Part shown: piece by piece, positions 16,994-25,538 of the stretch
How the letters are laid out: every line of letters starts with the position of its first letter
Numbering within the stretch: the stretch's first letter is position 1
Source: Accumulibacter sp.
Lineage (GTDB): Bacteria; Pseudomonadota; Gammaproteobacteria; Burkholderiales; Rhodocyclaceae
Reading direction: 5' to 3'
DNA length: 64,000 nucleotides
NCBI GenBank assembly: GCA_024235715.1
Contig: JACKLW010000006.1
Coordinates: 248,001 to 312,000 of the forward strand
Translations under genes and position numbers: made by a program
The notes under the pieces: model-generated
Told to the model about the DNA's origin: nothing
What the model saw: only the letters and a program-made list of their open reading frames with translations
Databases searched by the model: none

Positions 16994-18421
16994 TTAGGAC
17001 CTCTGATAGAAATTGGGCAGAGTGGCGAGTTGCTGTTCGAGGAAGCTGCTGGTCTTGGTCATCCCGGCGATCAGGACGTCAAGTGAGGTGAATTGCCTGC
17101 GTAAGCGCGCTTCAATGTCGGTCAGTCTGCTTGAAATCACCTCCGACTGTTTGCCCAGGCTGGTGATTGATGCGCTCAGTCCGGCACTGCGCGCCGCTAT
17201 CAGGCCGTCACTGCCGACCAGGCCGTCGGTCGCCGTCTTGAGTGCGCCGCCGTAGGCGGCAACAAGATTGGCCACGCCGCTCAGGTCATCGCCGATCGCC
17301 GTGCTCAGCGCGGCCGCATCGACCACCAGGCTGCCGTCCTTCTGGAGGGTGACGCCGATGTCGGACAGGCGTTGCAGGCTGGCGCTGGAAAGCTCCGACG
17401 GGACGTTGCCCAAGGCGCTGCGAAAGGCGCTCTGCGCCGAGCGCAGGGTGCTCTCGCCGTTCAGCGCGCCCGCCTGCCTGGTGGCAGCGTTGTAACTGCC
17501 GAGGCTGCTGGCGGTGGTGTGAAAATCGTTGAGCGCCTTGACCAGCGCGTTGACGCCGCTGGTCAGGCTGGCGTTGTCCTTGCTGATGCTCAGCGTGGTG
17601 CTGATTCCCGTTGCTGGCGCTTCCGGGCCTTTGAGGAGGGTCAGGGTGAGGCCGTCGATGGCCGTCGTCACGGTATTGGTGATTCCCTCGACGGCGATGC
17701 CATTGAGCTTGAAGCTGGAGCCCTGTGCAGCCTGCGACTGGACGAACGGATCGCTCAGCGGTTGTGGCACGGCATCCGGATCGAAGGCCAGGCCGGCAAT
17801 TCCGGAGAGCTTGATGAACTGGTTGCTGCCGGCCTCGTTGCCGGTCAATACCAGCTGCTTGCCGGCGGTGCCGTTGATCACCACCGCCGACACGCCGGCG
17901 CTGGCGCTGTTGATCGCGTCGCGGATATCCTCGGGCGAAGCGCCGTCGGCGATAACGATGTCGGTGCTGGTGTGCGGGCTGGAGCCGCCCAGGGCGTCGA
18001 GCGAGATGGTCAGCGTGCCGCCAACGGGCAGCGTGTCACCGGCGCCGGAAAAAGGTGTTGTCGCGCCGGTTGCCGTAACCACGCCGTGCTGCTTGGCGAG
18101 CTGGTTCACTTCCAGCGTATAGCTGCCGGCGACTGCACTCGACGAGGTGGCGATCGAGGCGATTGTCGGGTCGCCGACGGTCGATTTGAATACCGAAAAT
18201 TTCTGCGTTGCCGTGCTGCCACTTTCCGGCACCAGCTTCGCTGCCGCGCCCTGCACTGCGGAGATGACGCCCTGCAGGGAGCCGAGAGCCGAGATCTTCG
18301 CCTGGAAGCCGGCTTCCTTCTGGGCCAGGACGGTCAGCGGACGTTGTTCCAGCGACATCAGCTGACTGACGATGCTGTTGACGTCGAGGCTCGAGCCTAA
18401 GCCCGGTGAGGCAATGGCCAT
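16994..18421 (-). CDS. fliD: Flagellar filament cap protein FliD
   Basis: The 475-residue product has the FliD layout: an N-terminal FliD_N region (GLGSSLDVNSIVSQLMSLEQRPL), a central Flagellin_IN-like segment (FKLNGIAVEGITNTVTTAIDGLTL), and a C-terminal FliD_C region with the helical end RLTDIEARLRRQFTSLDVLIAGM. FliD forms the pentameric to hexameric cap that folds flagellin at the filament tip. The gene follows flaG after 57 bases and is followed directly by fliS. It lacks a signal peptide, as expected for a flagellar type III substrate. Confidence 0.95.
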   Translation of the reverse strand: MAIASPGLGSSLDVNSIVSQLMSLEQRPLTVLAQKEAGFQAKISALGSLQGVISAVQGAAAKLVPESGSTATQKFSVFKSTVGDPTIASIATSSSAVAGSYTLEVNQLAKQHGVVTATGATTPFSGAGDTLPVGGTLTISLDALGGSSPHTSTDIVIADGASPEDIRDAINSASAGVSAVVINGTAGKQLVLTGNEAGSNQFIKLSGIAGLAFDPDAVPQPLSDPFVQSQAAQGSSFKLNGIAVEGITNTVTTAIDGLTLTLLKGPEAPATGISTTLSISKDNASLTSGVNALVKALNDFHTTASSLGSYNAATRQAGALNGESTLRSAQSAFRSALGNVPSELSSASLQRLSDIGVTLQKDGSLVVDAAALSTAIGDDLSGVANLVAAYGGALKTATDGLVGSDGLIAARSAGLSASITSLGKQSEVISSRLTDIEARLRRQFTSLDVLIAGMTKTSSFLEQQLATLPNFYQRS

Positions 18422-18477
18422 GCTTTTCTCCTGCGCCGTTTGCTACATGAAGCAGCGGCGACGCGTTCTGCTCTTTC

Positions 18478-18849
18478 TCAGGCCGTTTGCTGTACAAACA
18501 GGCCCTTGATGCTGTCCAGCGCCTTGGCAATGGAGAGCATTTCTTCCGACGGCATCTGGCGGATGACTTCCTTGGTCGTCCGGTCGATGATCTTGACCAC
18601 CAGCTGCCCGGTATCGGCGTTGACGCTGAACTCCAGGTTGCTGTTGATTGGCTTGACGAATTCGCGCACGCTTTGGGTGGCGGCTTCGAGCGTCTTGCGG
18701 TCCGGCAGCTGCACTGGCGATGTTGGCCCGGGCAGGCTTGCGGCCTTGGCCGCGATTTCGGCGCTGCCCGTGCCGACTTCACGCGTCGCGTTGTTCGCCA
18801 CCGGGTTGCCCTGGGGTGGCAGAGAGGCGGCTGTGGCTTGGATGCTCAT
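18478..18849 (-). CDS. flaG: FlaG family protein
   Basis: A 123-residue protein. The conserved C-terminal FlaG domain is clear: NSNLEFSVNADTGQLVVKIIDRTTKEVIRQMPSEEML. FlaG affects filament length in several proteobacteria and usually lies between fliC and fliD, as here. The start is the ATG at 18849, preceded by AAGGAG at good spacing; an upstream in-frame ATG at 18888 adds 13 residues inside the fliC-flaG hairpin and is rejected. Transcription may come partly from fliC through the hairpin between the two genes. Confidence 0.92.
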   Translation of the reverse strand: MSIQATAASLPPQGNPVANNATREVGTGSAEIAAKAASLPGPTSPVQLPDRKTLEAATQSVREFVKPINSNLEFSVNADTGQLVVKIIDRTTKEVIRQMPSEEMLSIAKALDSIKGLFVQQTA

Positions 18850-18875
18850 CTCACACTCCTTGGTGAAGAGGCGCT

Positions 18876-18910
18876 GGGGCGCGATCACGGCATCGCCGCA
18901 ATCGCGCCCC
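18876..18910. terminator. Strong hairpin between fliC and flaG
   Basis: GGGGCGCGAT (18876-18885) and ATCGCGCCCC (18901-18910) form a perfect 10-bp stem around a 15-base loop that itself can pair (CGGC/GCCG). It sits 30 bases after the fliC stop and just before the flaG ribosome site. No run of U follows on either strand. A processing or stability element that lets fliC mRNA accumulate over flaG-fliD is more likely than a full terminator; that is inference. Confidence 0.6.
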
Positions 18911-18939
18911 CGATCTTACTGCGATTCAGGCCGCTTCGC

Positions 18940-20694
18940 TTACCCTCGCAGCAGCGAGAGGACGTTCTGCGGCAGCGAATTGGCCTGTGCCAGCATCGCG
19001 GTTCCGGCCTGCTGCAGGATCTGCGCGCGGGTCAGGTTGGCGGTTTCGGCAGCGAAGTCGGCATCGACGATGCGGCTGCGTGACGCGGAAAGGTTCTCCG
19101 AAGTCGTTGCCAGATTGCTTACCACGCTGCTGAACCGGTTCTGTATCGCACCCAGGTTCGCTCGACTGGAGTTGATGTTGGCCAGCGCCGAGTCGATCGT
19201 TGCGATCGCGTTCTGCGCACCACTGGCGGTGGTCAGATCGACGCTCGCGATGCCGGCGCCGAAGGTTGCCGTGGCGGCCGTGTAGCCGGCGGTCAGGGCC
19301 GTCTTGGTGATGTCGGCACCGCCCAGGTTGATGCCCGCGCTGCCGGTCGAGGACAGCTTGACGCCGCCGTAGGTGTTGGTCTGCGTCGCGGTGGCGAAAC
19401 CGACGTTCTGCGTGTCGGCCGCGCCCCCCGTCTCGACGGTGACGGTGCGTCCGTCCGCGGCCACCAGGCTGACCTTCTGGGTGCTGGTGTCGAAACTCGC
19501 GGTGACGCCGGTCTGGTTCGAGACGGCGTTGAATGCCGCGACGACGTTGTTGCCCTGGGCATTGGCGTCGGCACCCGCGGCAATCGCGCCGAGCTTGACG
19601 CCGTTGATCTTGATGAAGTCGGTCGCATCGCCGGCTACCGCGGTGGTGGCCGTGAGCTTGGCGCTGGTGACGCTGGTCGCCGTGGCAGTCGCCGACACGC
19701 CGGTCTGCCCGGTGACCGTATTGAATGCGGCGGCCTTGGCGATGGCGCTGTCCGAGCCGACGCTCGTCGTGCCTGCGGTGAGGCCGGTCTTGACGAGCGT
19801 CGCGGCACCGCTCAGTTCGATCTTGATGTCCTTGCCGTCCTTGGAGGTCAGAGTGAGCGTGCCGGCGGCATTCGAGGCGGTGACGCCGGTGGAACTGGTC
19901 AGGAGGTTGATCGCCGTAACGATGGCGTCGCCCTGAAGAGTTGCCGTGGTACCGGTGGTCGGGTCGGCTGCGCCGATATCGACGCCGTTGATCTTGATGT
20001 CTCCCGCGGCGATGACCGCTGTCGAGGCGATGGCTGCGCCGGTGACCGTGGCCGAACTGGAAACGCCGTCAGATACCGAGGGGCCGACGCCGTAACCATT
20101 GACCGTGATACCGCCGGTCGAGATCGCGCCCTTGGTGACCGTTGCGGTGAGCGATGTCGAATACGACGAGGTCGTGCCGACGCCGAGGGCGTCGGCCTTG
20201 GCGCTGGCGATGGAGGAGACGGCAATGGTTTCGCCGCTGTTGGCGCCGACCTGGAACGACTGCGAGTTGAAGGTGCCGTCGAGCACTTTTACGCCGTTGA
20301 ACGCGGTCTGGCCGGCGACGGTGTTGATCTGCTGCACCAGCTGGTCTACTTCGTTCTGCAGGGCGGCACGGTCAGTGGCGGTGTTGGTCGCGTTCGACGA
20401 TTGCACGGCCAGTTCGCGCATGCGCTGCAGCGATTCGGTGATGCTCTGCAGGCCGCCTTCAGCCGTCTGCGCCAGCGAGATGCCGTCGTTGGCATTGCGC
20501 GACGCCTGATTGAGACCGTTGATCTGCGAGGTCATGCGCTGGGAGATGGCCAGGCCGGCGGCGTCGTCCTTGGCACTGTTGATGCGCAGGCCGGAGGACA
20601 GGCGCTGCAGCGAGGTCGCCAGCGTATTCTGCGACATGTTGAGGCTGCGCTGCGAGTTGAGCGACTGGACGTTGGTATTGATGACTTGTGGCAT
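18940..20694 (-). CDS. fliC: Flagellin FliC
   Basis: This 584-residue flagellin has the conserved N-terminal D0/D1 ([37 protein letters not shown]) and C-terminal D1/D0 ([20 protein letters not shown], then [17 protein letters not shown]). The roughly 320-residue middle is rich in Ser/Thr/Ala. It contains two related Flagellin_IN-type blocks, one around [10 protein letters not shown] (about 230-300) and one around [10 protein letters not shown] (about 345-420), suggesting internal duplication. Many exposed Ser/Thr would suit O-glycosylation by the nearby GT41 enzyme. No cysteine is present. A good ribosome site (GGAGAAGCAAA) and a sigma-28 promoter lie upstream. It is the only flagellin gene in the window. 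Confidence 0.96.
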   Translation of the reverse strand: MPQVINTNVQSLNSQRSLNMSQNTLATSLQRLSSGLRINSAKDDAAGLAISQRMTSQINGLNQASRNANDGISLAQTAEGGLQSITESLQRMRELAVQSSNATNTATDRAALQNEVDQLVQQINTVAGQTAFNGVKVLDGTFNSQSFQVGANSGETIAVSSIASAKADALGVGTTSSYSTSLTATVTKGAISTGGITVNGYGVGPSVSDGVSSSATVTGAAIASTAVIAAGDIKINGVDIGAADPTTGTTATLQGDAIVTAINLLTSSTGVTASNAAGTLTLTSKDGKDIKIELSGAATLVKTGLTAGTTSVGSDSAIAKAAAFNTVTGQTGVSATATATSVTSAKLTATTAVAGDATDFIKINGVKLGAIAAGADANAQGNNVVAAFNAVSNQTGVTASFDTSTQKVSLVAADGRTVTVETGGAADTQNVGFATATQTNTYGGVKLSSTGSAGINLGGADITKTALTAGYTAATATFGAGIASVDLTTASGAQNAIATIDSALANINSSRANLGAIQNRFSSVVSNLATTSENLSASRSRIVDADFAAETANLTRAQILQQAGTAMLAQANSLPQNVLSLLRG

Positions 20695-20798
20695 TTTGCT
20701 TCTCCTATCACGGTCAAATTTGCTTCAGTTTCCGGTGACTGCCTGGCGAGGCATTTGCCGGTCCATCGTGTGTGGCGATTTGTTCGCTGACAACTTTA

Positions 20799-20825
20799 CT
20801 TACGACGGGCCCGCGGAAAACTTTA
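20799..20825 (-). promoter_or_regulatory. Sigma-28 (FliA) promoter of fliC
   Basis: On the minus strand, TAAAGTTT (20825-20818) is an exact match to the FliA -35 box. Eleven bases follow, then GTCGTAAG (20806-20799), a partial match to the -10 consensus GCCGATAA. Spacing equals the FliA consensus. The predicted start lies about 100 bases before the fliC ATG. A second -35-like TAAAGTTG (20798-20791) has no matching -10. Confidence 0.72.
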
Positions 20826-20955
20826 GTCACTTTCTCGGGGGGGCGCCGTGTAAGTTCCTTAGCGGCATCGGCGCGTAGGAGTTGAGGGCAGGGAAGCAGG
20901 AAAAAGCGAGTTGCGCGGCGCTGGGTGACGGCGTGATTGCTGCGCGCCCCCTCTC

Positions 20956-20983
20956 CCCCACCCCTCTTCCGCGAGGGGAGGGG
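20956..20983. repeat. REP-like palindrome (CCCC/GGGG hairpin)
   Basis: CCCC-A-CCCCTC (20956-20966) pairs with GAGGGG-A-GGGG (20973-20983) around TTCCGC. Only one A:A pair is mismatched. Its pattern resembles the extragenic palindromes dispersed in many high-GC proteobacterial genomes. One copy is seen here, so repeat status needs the genome. It lies in the gap between the divergent fliC and surE genes. Confidence 0.5.
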
Positions 20984-21064
20984 CTGTCGGCGAGCGCGGT
21001 GCGCGTGCCAGGACGCATTGCCGAGGCGATGGGGGATGCGTTTCTTATGGGGGCGCCAACTCTG

Positions 21065-21094
21065 TTTTCAGCGATACGCGCGGGCGGTTATAAT
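21065..21094 (+). promoter_or_regulatory. Sigma-70-type promoter upstream of surE
   Basis: An exact TATAAT (21089-21094) lies 18 bases after TTTTCA (21065-21070), which matches four of six bases of the -35 consensus. It would start transcription near 21101, about 170 bases before surE and ahead of the intrinsic terminator at 21217-21238. Confidence 0.5.
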
Positions 21095-21100
21095 TGCCGT

Positions 21101-21238
21101 CGGCGTGGCAGCGCGGCTCTTGCAGAATGCCGTCGGAAAAGCGGTGTTGACGAGCGTCCAGGTGCTGTCTTGCGCGATCCGGGCGAGCGACATTCGCCCA
21201 GTCGATTCCGAGAAGGCCGGCAGCTTGCCGGTTTTTTT
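21101..21238 (+). ncRNA. Candidate small RNA or attenuated leader upstream of surE
   Basis: A roughly 138-base transcript is bounded by the TATAAT promoter and an intrinsic terminator. Inside are a perfect hairpin GGGCGA/TCGCCC (21181-21186 with 21194-21199) and a direct repeat GCCGTCGG (21096-21103 and 21129-21136). No reading frame with a ribosome site is visible. It could be a free small RNA or a surE leader in which termination is regulated. I do not recognise a known RNA family; it lacks the features I would look for in 4.5S RNA and I could not fit it to 6S RNA. Confidence 0.35.
21217..21238 (+). terminator. Intrinsic terminator in the surE leader
   Basis: CCGGCA (21217-21222), loop GCT, TGCCGG (21226-21231), followed at once by seven T. 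This is a textbook rho-independent terminator, yet it lies 30 bases before the surE ATG with no annotated gene in front of it on this strand. Confidence 0.75.
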
Positions 21239-21267
21239 GTCCGTTTGCCCGTGTTTGTGGATGGAAG

Positions 21268-22011
21268 ATGCGCATCCTGCTCTGTAACGATGACGGTTAT
21301 TTCGCGCCCGGGATCGAGCACCTGGCGCTTGCGCTGTCGACTGTCGCACAGATTACGGTAGTGGCTCCCGAACGCGACCGAAGTGGCGCCAGCAATTCGC
21401 TGACGCTCGATCGCCCGCTTTCGCTCAAGCGCGCCGCGAACGGCTTCTACTACGTCAACGGAACACCGACCGACTGTGTCCACCTGGCTGTCACCGGCAT
21501 GTTCGATGAACTGCCCGATATGGTCGTTTCGGGGATCAACATCGGTGCCAACATGGGCGACGACACGATCTATTCGGGAACCGTCGCGGCGGCGACCGAG
21601 GGCTTTCTGCTCGGCGTGCCGTCGCTGGCCATTTCGCTGTGCAGCAAGACCGGCGAACACTACGAGACCGCTGCACGGGTAGCCCTCGAACTCATCGGCA
21701 TGCTGGAAAAGCAGGCCCTGCGCGAACCGGTGTTGCTCAACGTCAATGTTCCCGATGTGCCGCACGCGCAACTGCGTGGTACCGTCGTTACGCGGCTTGG
21801 CAAGCGCCACAAGGCCGAACCGGTGGTGCGCACGCTGTCGCCGCGGCACGAGACGGTCTACTGGGTCGGTGCCGCTGGCGAGGCGCAGGATGCGGGCGAG
21901 GGGACCGATTTCCACGCCGTGCACGAGAATCAGGTGTCGGTAACGCCGCTGCAGGTCGATCTGACCCACAATGCCCAGCTCTCGCTGGTTCGCGGCTGGC
22001 TGGTACAATGA
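21268..22011 (+). CDS. surE: 5'/3'-nucleotidase SurE
   Basis: A 247-residue metal-dependent nucleoside monophosphatase and exopolyphosphatase. The active-site opening [16 protein letters not shown] (Asp-Asp for metal), [13 protein letters not shown], and [19 protein letters not shown] carry the conserved residues. It heads the surE-pcm-nlpD-rpoS cluster found in many gamma- and betaproteobacteria and is linked to stationary-phase survival. Its stop overlaps pcm by four bases. A terminator in its leader suggests expression may be conditional. Confidence 0.96.
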   Translation: MRILLCNDDGYFAPGIEHLALALSTVAQITVVAPERDRSGASNSLTLDRPLSLKRAANGFYYVNGTPTDCVHLAVTGMFDELPDMVVSGINIGANMGDDTIYSGTVAAATEGFLLGVPSLAISLCSKTGEHYETAARVALELIGMLEKQALREPVLLNVNVPDVPHAQLRGTVVTRLGKRHKAEPVVRTLSPRHETVYWVGAAGEAQDAGEGTDFHAVHENQVSVTPLQVDLTHNAQLSLVRGWLVQ

Positions 22012-22670
22012 ACCGGGTGGTGTCGGGTTTCGGCATGACTTCGCAGCGCACGCGGGCGCGAATGATCGAACGTCTGCGCGAGCAGGGCATCGACGACGAG
22101 GAGGTTCTGGCGGCGATCGCCGCGGTGCCACGGCATGTGTTCGTCGAAGAGGCGCTGGCGTCGCGGGCCTACGAGGACACGGCGCTGCCGCTGGGCTTTT
22201 CGCAGACCATCTCGCAGCCCTACGTGGTGGCGCGGATGATCGAGGTGCTTTGTGCCGGTGGTCGCCGGCTCGGCAAGACCCTTGAGATCGGTGCCGGATG
22301 TGGTTATCAGGCGGCCGTGCTCGCGCAACTCACCGACGAAGTCTACGCCGTGGAGCGCATCGCGCCGCTGTTGGCCAAGGCCAAGCTCAATCTGCGTGCG
22401 ATCAACCAGATGAAGGTGCGCCTGAAGCACGCCGATGGGCGGCTCGGTCTGCCCGAGGCGGCGCCTTTTGATACCATTATCGTCGCCGCGGCGGCGATCC
22501 GTGTGCCGCCGGCGCTGGTGCAGCAGCTCGCGCCCGGTGGGCGGATGATCCTGCCGCTGGGGGTGGCGACACAGCAGCACCTGGCCCTGATCGAAAACCA
22601 GGGCGAGGCCTATGTCGAAACCAGCCTCGATACCGTACGCTTCGTTCCGTTACTGACGGGAGTCGAATGA
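22008..22670 (+). CDS. pcm: Protein-L-isoaspartate O-methyltransferase
   Basis: A 220-residue SAM-dependent repair enzyme that methylates L-isoaspartyl residues in aged proteins. Family motifs: [22 protein letters not shown], the substrate loop [17 protein letters not shown], the SAM motif [15 protein letters not shown], and [18 protein letters not shown]. Starts at ATG 22008 within the surE stop (ATGA) and overlaps nlpD likewise, so the three are translationally coupled. Confidence 0.95.
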   Translation: MNRVVSGFGMTSQRTRARMIERLREQGIDDEEVLAAIAAVPRHVFVEEALASRAYEDTALPLGFSQTISQPYVVARMIEVLCAGGRRLGKTLEIGAGCGYQAAVLAQLTDEVYAVERIAPLLAKAKLNLRAINQMKVRLKHADGRLGLPEAAPFDTIIVAAAAIRVPPALVQQLAPGGRMILPLGVATQQHLALIENQGEAYVETSLDTVRFVPLLTGVE

Positions 22671-23539
22671 AGGATCAAGCGTTTCTCGCCTGGCACCGAC
22701 CACTTCTGGCTTTGCTGGTCGTGCTCCTGTTGGCTGGCTGCGCCAGCAACGCGCCGTCGTCGGTCAGTGCTTCCCAGAGCGGCAGCGCGGGGCAGGGCGT
22801 CTACATCGTACGCAAGGGCGATACCCTGCATTCCATCGCCGCCGATCATGGCCTCGACTATCGCAGCCTGGTGATCTGGAACAGCATCGAGAATCCGAAT
22901 CACATTCTTGTTGGCCAGGCGCTGCGCACGCGGCCACCAGGCTCTTCGGGTCCTGTCGCCGCAACCACGGTAAGGCCGATCGACACCTCGTCGTCGGTCG
23001 AGCAGCGCGACCTGGGCGCTGCTGGCAGCGTGAAGCGCGAGCCGCTGGTCGGCAAGCAGGCGTACTCTGCGCAGACGCTGGCACGGGCGCAAGCACAGGC
23101 GGCGGGGAAAGCGCCGGTAGCGAGCGATACGGTGCCCGCAGCCACGCCGGCTGCGGCAACCGGCGGCGATCCCGGGAGCGACTGGATCTGGCCCGCTTCC
23201 GGCAAGATCGTCGGCACCTTCAGCGAGGGTGGCGCCAAGGGCATCGATATCGCCGGCAAGGCGGGTGACCCCGTGCTTGCCGCCAGCAGCGGCAAGGTCG
23301 TGTATAGCGGCACCGGCCTGCGCGGCTATGGCAAACTGGTCATCGTCAAGCACAGCAGCACGTTCCTGACCGCCTATGCGCACAACCAGAGTCTCCTGGT
23401 GAAGGAAGGCCAGCAAGTCGTCAAGGGGCAGAAAATCGCCGAAATGGGCAACACCGACGCCGAACAGGTCAAGCTGCACTTCGAGGTCCGGCAGCAGGGC
23501 AAGCCGGTTGACCCCCTGAAGCATCTGCCGCCGCGCTGA
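22667..23539 (+). CDS. nlpD: NlpD-type lipoprotein: LysM plus M23 (LytM) domain
   Basis: This 290-residue outer-membrane lipoprotein has a signal peptide ending in the lipobox LLAGC (Cys about residue 25). A LysM domain follows ([21 protein letters not shown], about 45-90), then a linker, then an M23 domain (about 165-285). The M23 residues needed for zinc are degenerate, with [10 protein letters not shown] in place of the usual HxGxD, as in E. coli NlpD. It is therefore probably an activator of the amidase AmiC rather than a hydrolase. In enterics the main rpoS promoter lies inside nlpD; the same may hold here. Confidence 0.93.
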   Translation: MKDQAFLAWHRPLLALLVVLLLAGCASNAPSSVSASQSGSAGQGVYIVRKGDTLHSIAADHGLDYRSLVIWNSIENPNHILVGQALRTRPPGSSGPVAATTVRPIDTSSSVEQRDLGAAGSVKREPLVGKQAYSAQTLARAQAQAAGKAPVASDTVPAATPAAATGGDPGSDWIWPASGKIVGTFSEGGAKGIDIAGKAGDPVLAASSGKVVYSGTGLRGYGKLVIVKHSSTFLTAYAHNQSLLVKEGQQVVKGQKIAEMGNTDAEQVKLHFEVRQQGKPVDPLKHLPPR

Positions 23540-23544
23540 CCATC

Positions 23545-24519
23545 ATGGCTGGCGGTGTTTTCGATTCTGATCCCGATCGACTCGAAGACTATGTCGACGA
23601 GCCGGACTTCCCGGCCATCGAGCCGCTCTCCGAGCCGGAGCAGGCCGAGCCGGGACAGGCGGAAGGATTCCAGTCCCCGGAAGCAGAGCTGCTCAACGAC
23701 GTCACCCAGCACTACCTGAACGACATCGGCGCCAAGCCCCTCTTTTCACCGAGCGAGGAGGCTGACTGGGCGCGACGGGCACGGGCGGGAGAGTTCCTGG
23801 CGCGACAGAAAATGATCGAGCACAACCTGCGCCTGGTGGTCAACATCGCCAAGCACTATCTGAATCGCGGCATGCCTTTGCTCGATCTGGTCGAGGAGGG
23901 AAATCTCGGATTGATCCACGCGATAGAGAAATTCGATCCCGAGCGCGGCTTTCGTTTCTCGACTTACGCCACCTGGTGGATCCGGCAAAGCATTGGCCGG
24001 GCGATCATGAACCAGTCGCGGACCATTCGCCTGCCGGTCCACGTGGTCAAGGAAATCAACGTCGTGCTGCGCGCGATCCGTCACCTGGAGTCAGCCAACG
24101 GTCGAGAAATCTGCCTCGAACAGATCGCCCATCTGATCGACCGACCGGTCGAGGATGTGCGCCGGGTGATGGCCCTCAACGAGCGTATCGCGTCGCTCGA
24201 TGCGCCGCTGCAGGTCGATCCCAGCCGGACCGTCGGTGAAGTGATCGCCGACGAGAGTCTGGCGGACCCCGACGAACTGCTGCAGTGCAGTGAGGTCGGT
24301 GACCTCCTTGGCTGCTGGGTGGAGCAGCTTGCCGAAAAGCAGCAGCAGGTGCTGCAGCGCCGTTACGGTCTTGGCGGCGCCGAGACCTCGACCCTCGAGG
24401 AAATCGCCGTCGACCTCAATCTGACCCGCGAGCGTGTCCGCCAGATCCAGATCGAAGCGCTCGATCAGCTTCGTCGCCTGATCAGGCGCGGCGGCGTCAC
24501 GCGCGACAACCTGCTTTAG
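23545..24519 (+). CDS. rpoS: RNA polymerase sigma factor RpoS
   Basis: A 324-residue sigma-70-family factor of the RpoS branch. Region 1.2 is QHYLNDIGAKPLFSPSEE; region 2 has HNLRLVVNIAKHYLNRGM and the promoter-melting EKFDPERGFRFSTYATWWIRQ; region 3 follows; region 4 ends with TREVRQIQ-like DLNLTRERVRQIQIEALDQL. The surE-pcm-nlpD-rpoS order confirms it. It governs stationary-phase and general stress genes. The gene starts five bases after nlpD and its stop overlaps the convergent mltB stop by four bases. Confidence 0.96.
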   Translation: MAGGVFDSDPDRLEDYVDEPDFPAIEPLSEPEQAEPGQAEGFQSPEAELLNDVTQHYLNDIGAKPLFSPSEEADWARRARAGEFLARQKMIEHNLRLVVNIAKHYLNRGMPLLDLVEEGNLGLIHAIEKFDPERGFRFSTYATWWIRQSIGRAIMNQSRTIRLPVHVVKEINVVLRAIRHLESANGREICLEQIAHLIDRPVEDVRRVMALNERIASLDAPLQVDPSRTVGEVIADESLADPDELLQCSEVGDLLGCWVEQLAEKQQQVLQRRYGLGGAETSTLEEIAVDLNLTRERVRQIQIEALDQLRRLIRRGGVTRDNLL

Positions 24520-25538
24520 CGAGTCGCCGCAAGCCGGTTGTTGCGCACTTCGCGTATCGCTTCTGCGAGCTGGAAGACCGACATCGCGTAGAAGCTCGAT
24601 CGATTGTAGCGGGTGATCACGTAGAAGTTGTCGAAGCCCAGCCAGTATTCGGTGGTCTCTCCCGGTGTCTCCAGGTCGATCAACGCAGCCTGCCGGTTGC
24701 CGTCACTGGCCGCACTGGCAAAGACCCCTTGCGAGACCAGCTCCCGGACCGTCTGCACGGGCCTGATTCCGGCGGCGATCAGTGCCGCAGGATCGCCGTT
24801 GACGCGTGCCGGAACGGCGATCGGTGCGCCTTTTTGCCACCCGTATTTCTGCAGGTAGCGGGCAACGCTGCCGATCGCGTCGGCGGTGCTGTTGCGCAGG
24901 TCGATGCGACCGTCGCCGTCAAAGTCGACCGCGTACTCGCGCTGGCTGCTCGGCATGAACTGCGGGATACCCATTGCGCCGGCGTAGGAGCCCTGGATGG
25001 CGAGCGGCTCGTCGCCGTTTTCGCGTGCCAGGAGGAGAAACTCTTCGAGTTCCCTGCGAAAGAATTCAGCCCGTGGCGGGTAATCGAACGCCAGCGAGGC
25101 GAGTGCTTCAAGGACGCTGAAGTTGCCGGTATTGCCACCGTATTCGGTCTCCACGCCGATGATCGCGACGATGATTTCTGCGGGCACGCCGTAGATCGCC
25201 TCGGCACGTTGCAGGAGCGCGCCGTTTTCCTCCCAAAAGCGCAGGCCGCCCGCTTCGCGGCGACCATTGACAAAGCGCTGGCGGTAGCGCTGCCAGGAGC
25301 GCTGCGTGCCTGGTCTGGCCGCCGGGCGGATCAGGCGCAGCACGGTGGCGTTCGGGTGAATGCTGGCGAACTGGCTCGTCAGGCGGGCGATGTCGAAGCC
25401 GTGCTTTTCGTGCATTTCGATGATGAAGGCCTGTACCTCTGGTTCCTCGCTGAATGCGGCGCGCGACTGTGGGTGCCCGGTCAGTGGCAGCAAGCCACCG
25501 AGCACGCCGAGCAGCAGGCTGGCAAATAGTTTCTTCAA
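24516..25538 (-). CDS. mltB: Lytic murein transglycosylase B
   Basis: This 340-residue periplasmic enzyme cleaves the MurNAc-GlcNAc bond to form 1,6-anhydro muropeptides. SLT_2 features are clear: the catalytic glutamate in IIGVETEYGGNTG, GAMGIPQFMPSS, and the FDGDGRIDLRNSTADAIGSVA block. I choose the TTG at 25538: it makes a four-base overlap with the tgpA stop, has GGAG nine bases upstream, and gives a clean signal peptide (MKKLFASLLLGVLGGLLPL). An ATG at 25577 would add 13 charged residues in front of the signal. No lipobox is seen, so it is probably a soluble form. Convergent with rpoS. Confidence 0.9.
   Translation of the reverse strand: MKKLFASLLLGVLGGLLPLTGHPQSRAAFSEEPEVQAFIIEMHEKHGFDIARLTSQFASIHPNATVLRLIRPAARPGTQRSWQRYRQRFVNGRREAGGLRFWEENGALLQRAEAIYGVPAEIIVAIIGVETEYGGNTGNFSVLEALASLAFDYPPRAEFFRRELEEFLLLARENGDEPLAIQGSYAGAMGIPQFMPSSQREYAVDFDGDGRIDLRNSTADAIGSVARYLQKYGWQKGAPIAVPARVNGDPAALIAAGIRPVQTVRELVSQGVFASAASDGNRQAALIDLETPGETTEYWLGFDNFYVITRYNRSSFYAMSVFQLAEAIREVRNNRLAATR

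Noticed and set aside
21101-21238. Identification of the surE-leader RNA as 6S or 4.5S RNA
   Set aside because: The 4.5S core motif is absent, and the ends do not pair as in 6S RNA; it is left as an unidentified candidate.
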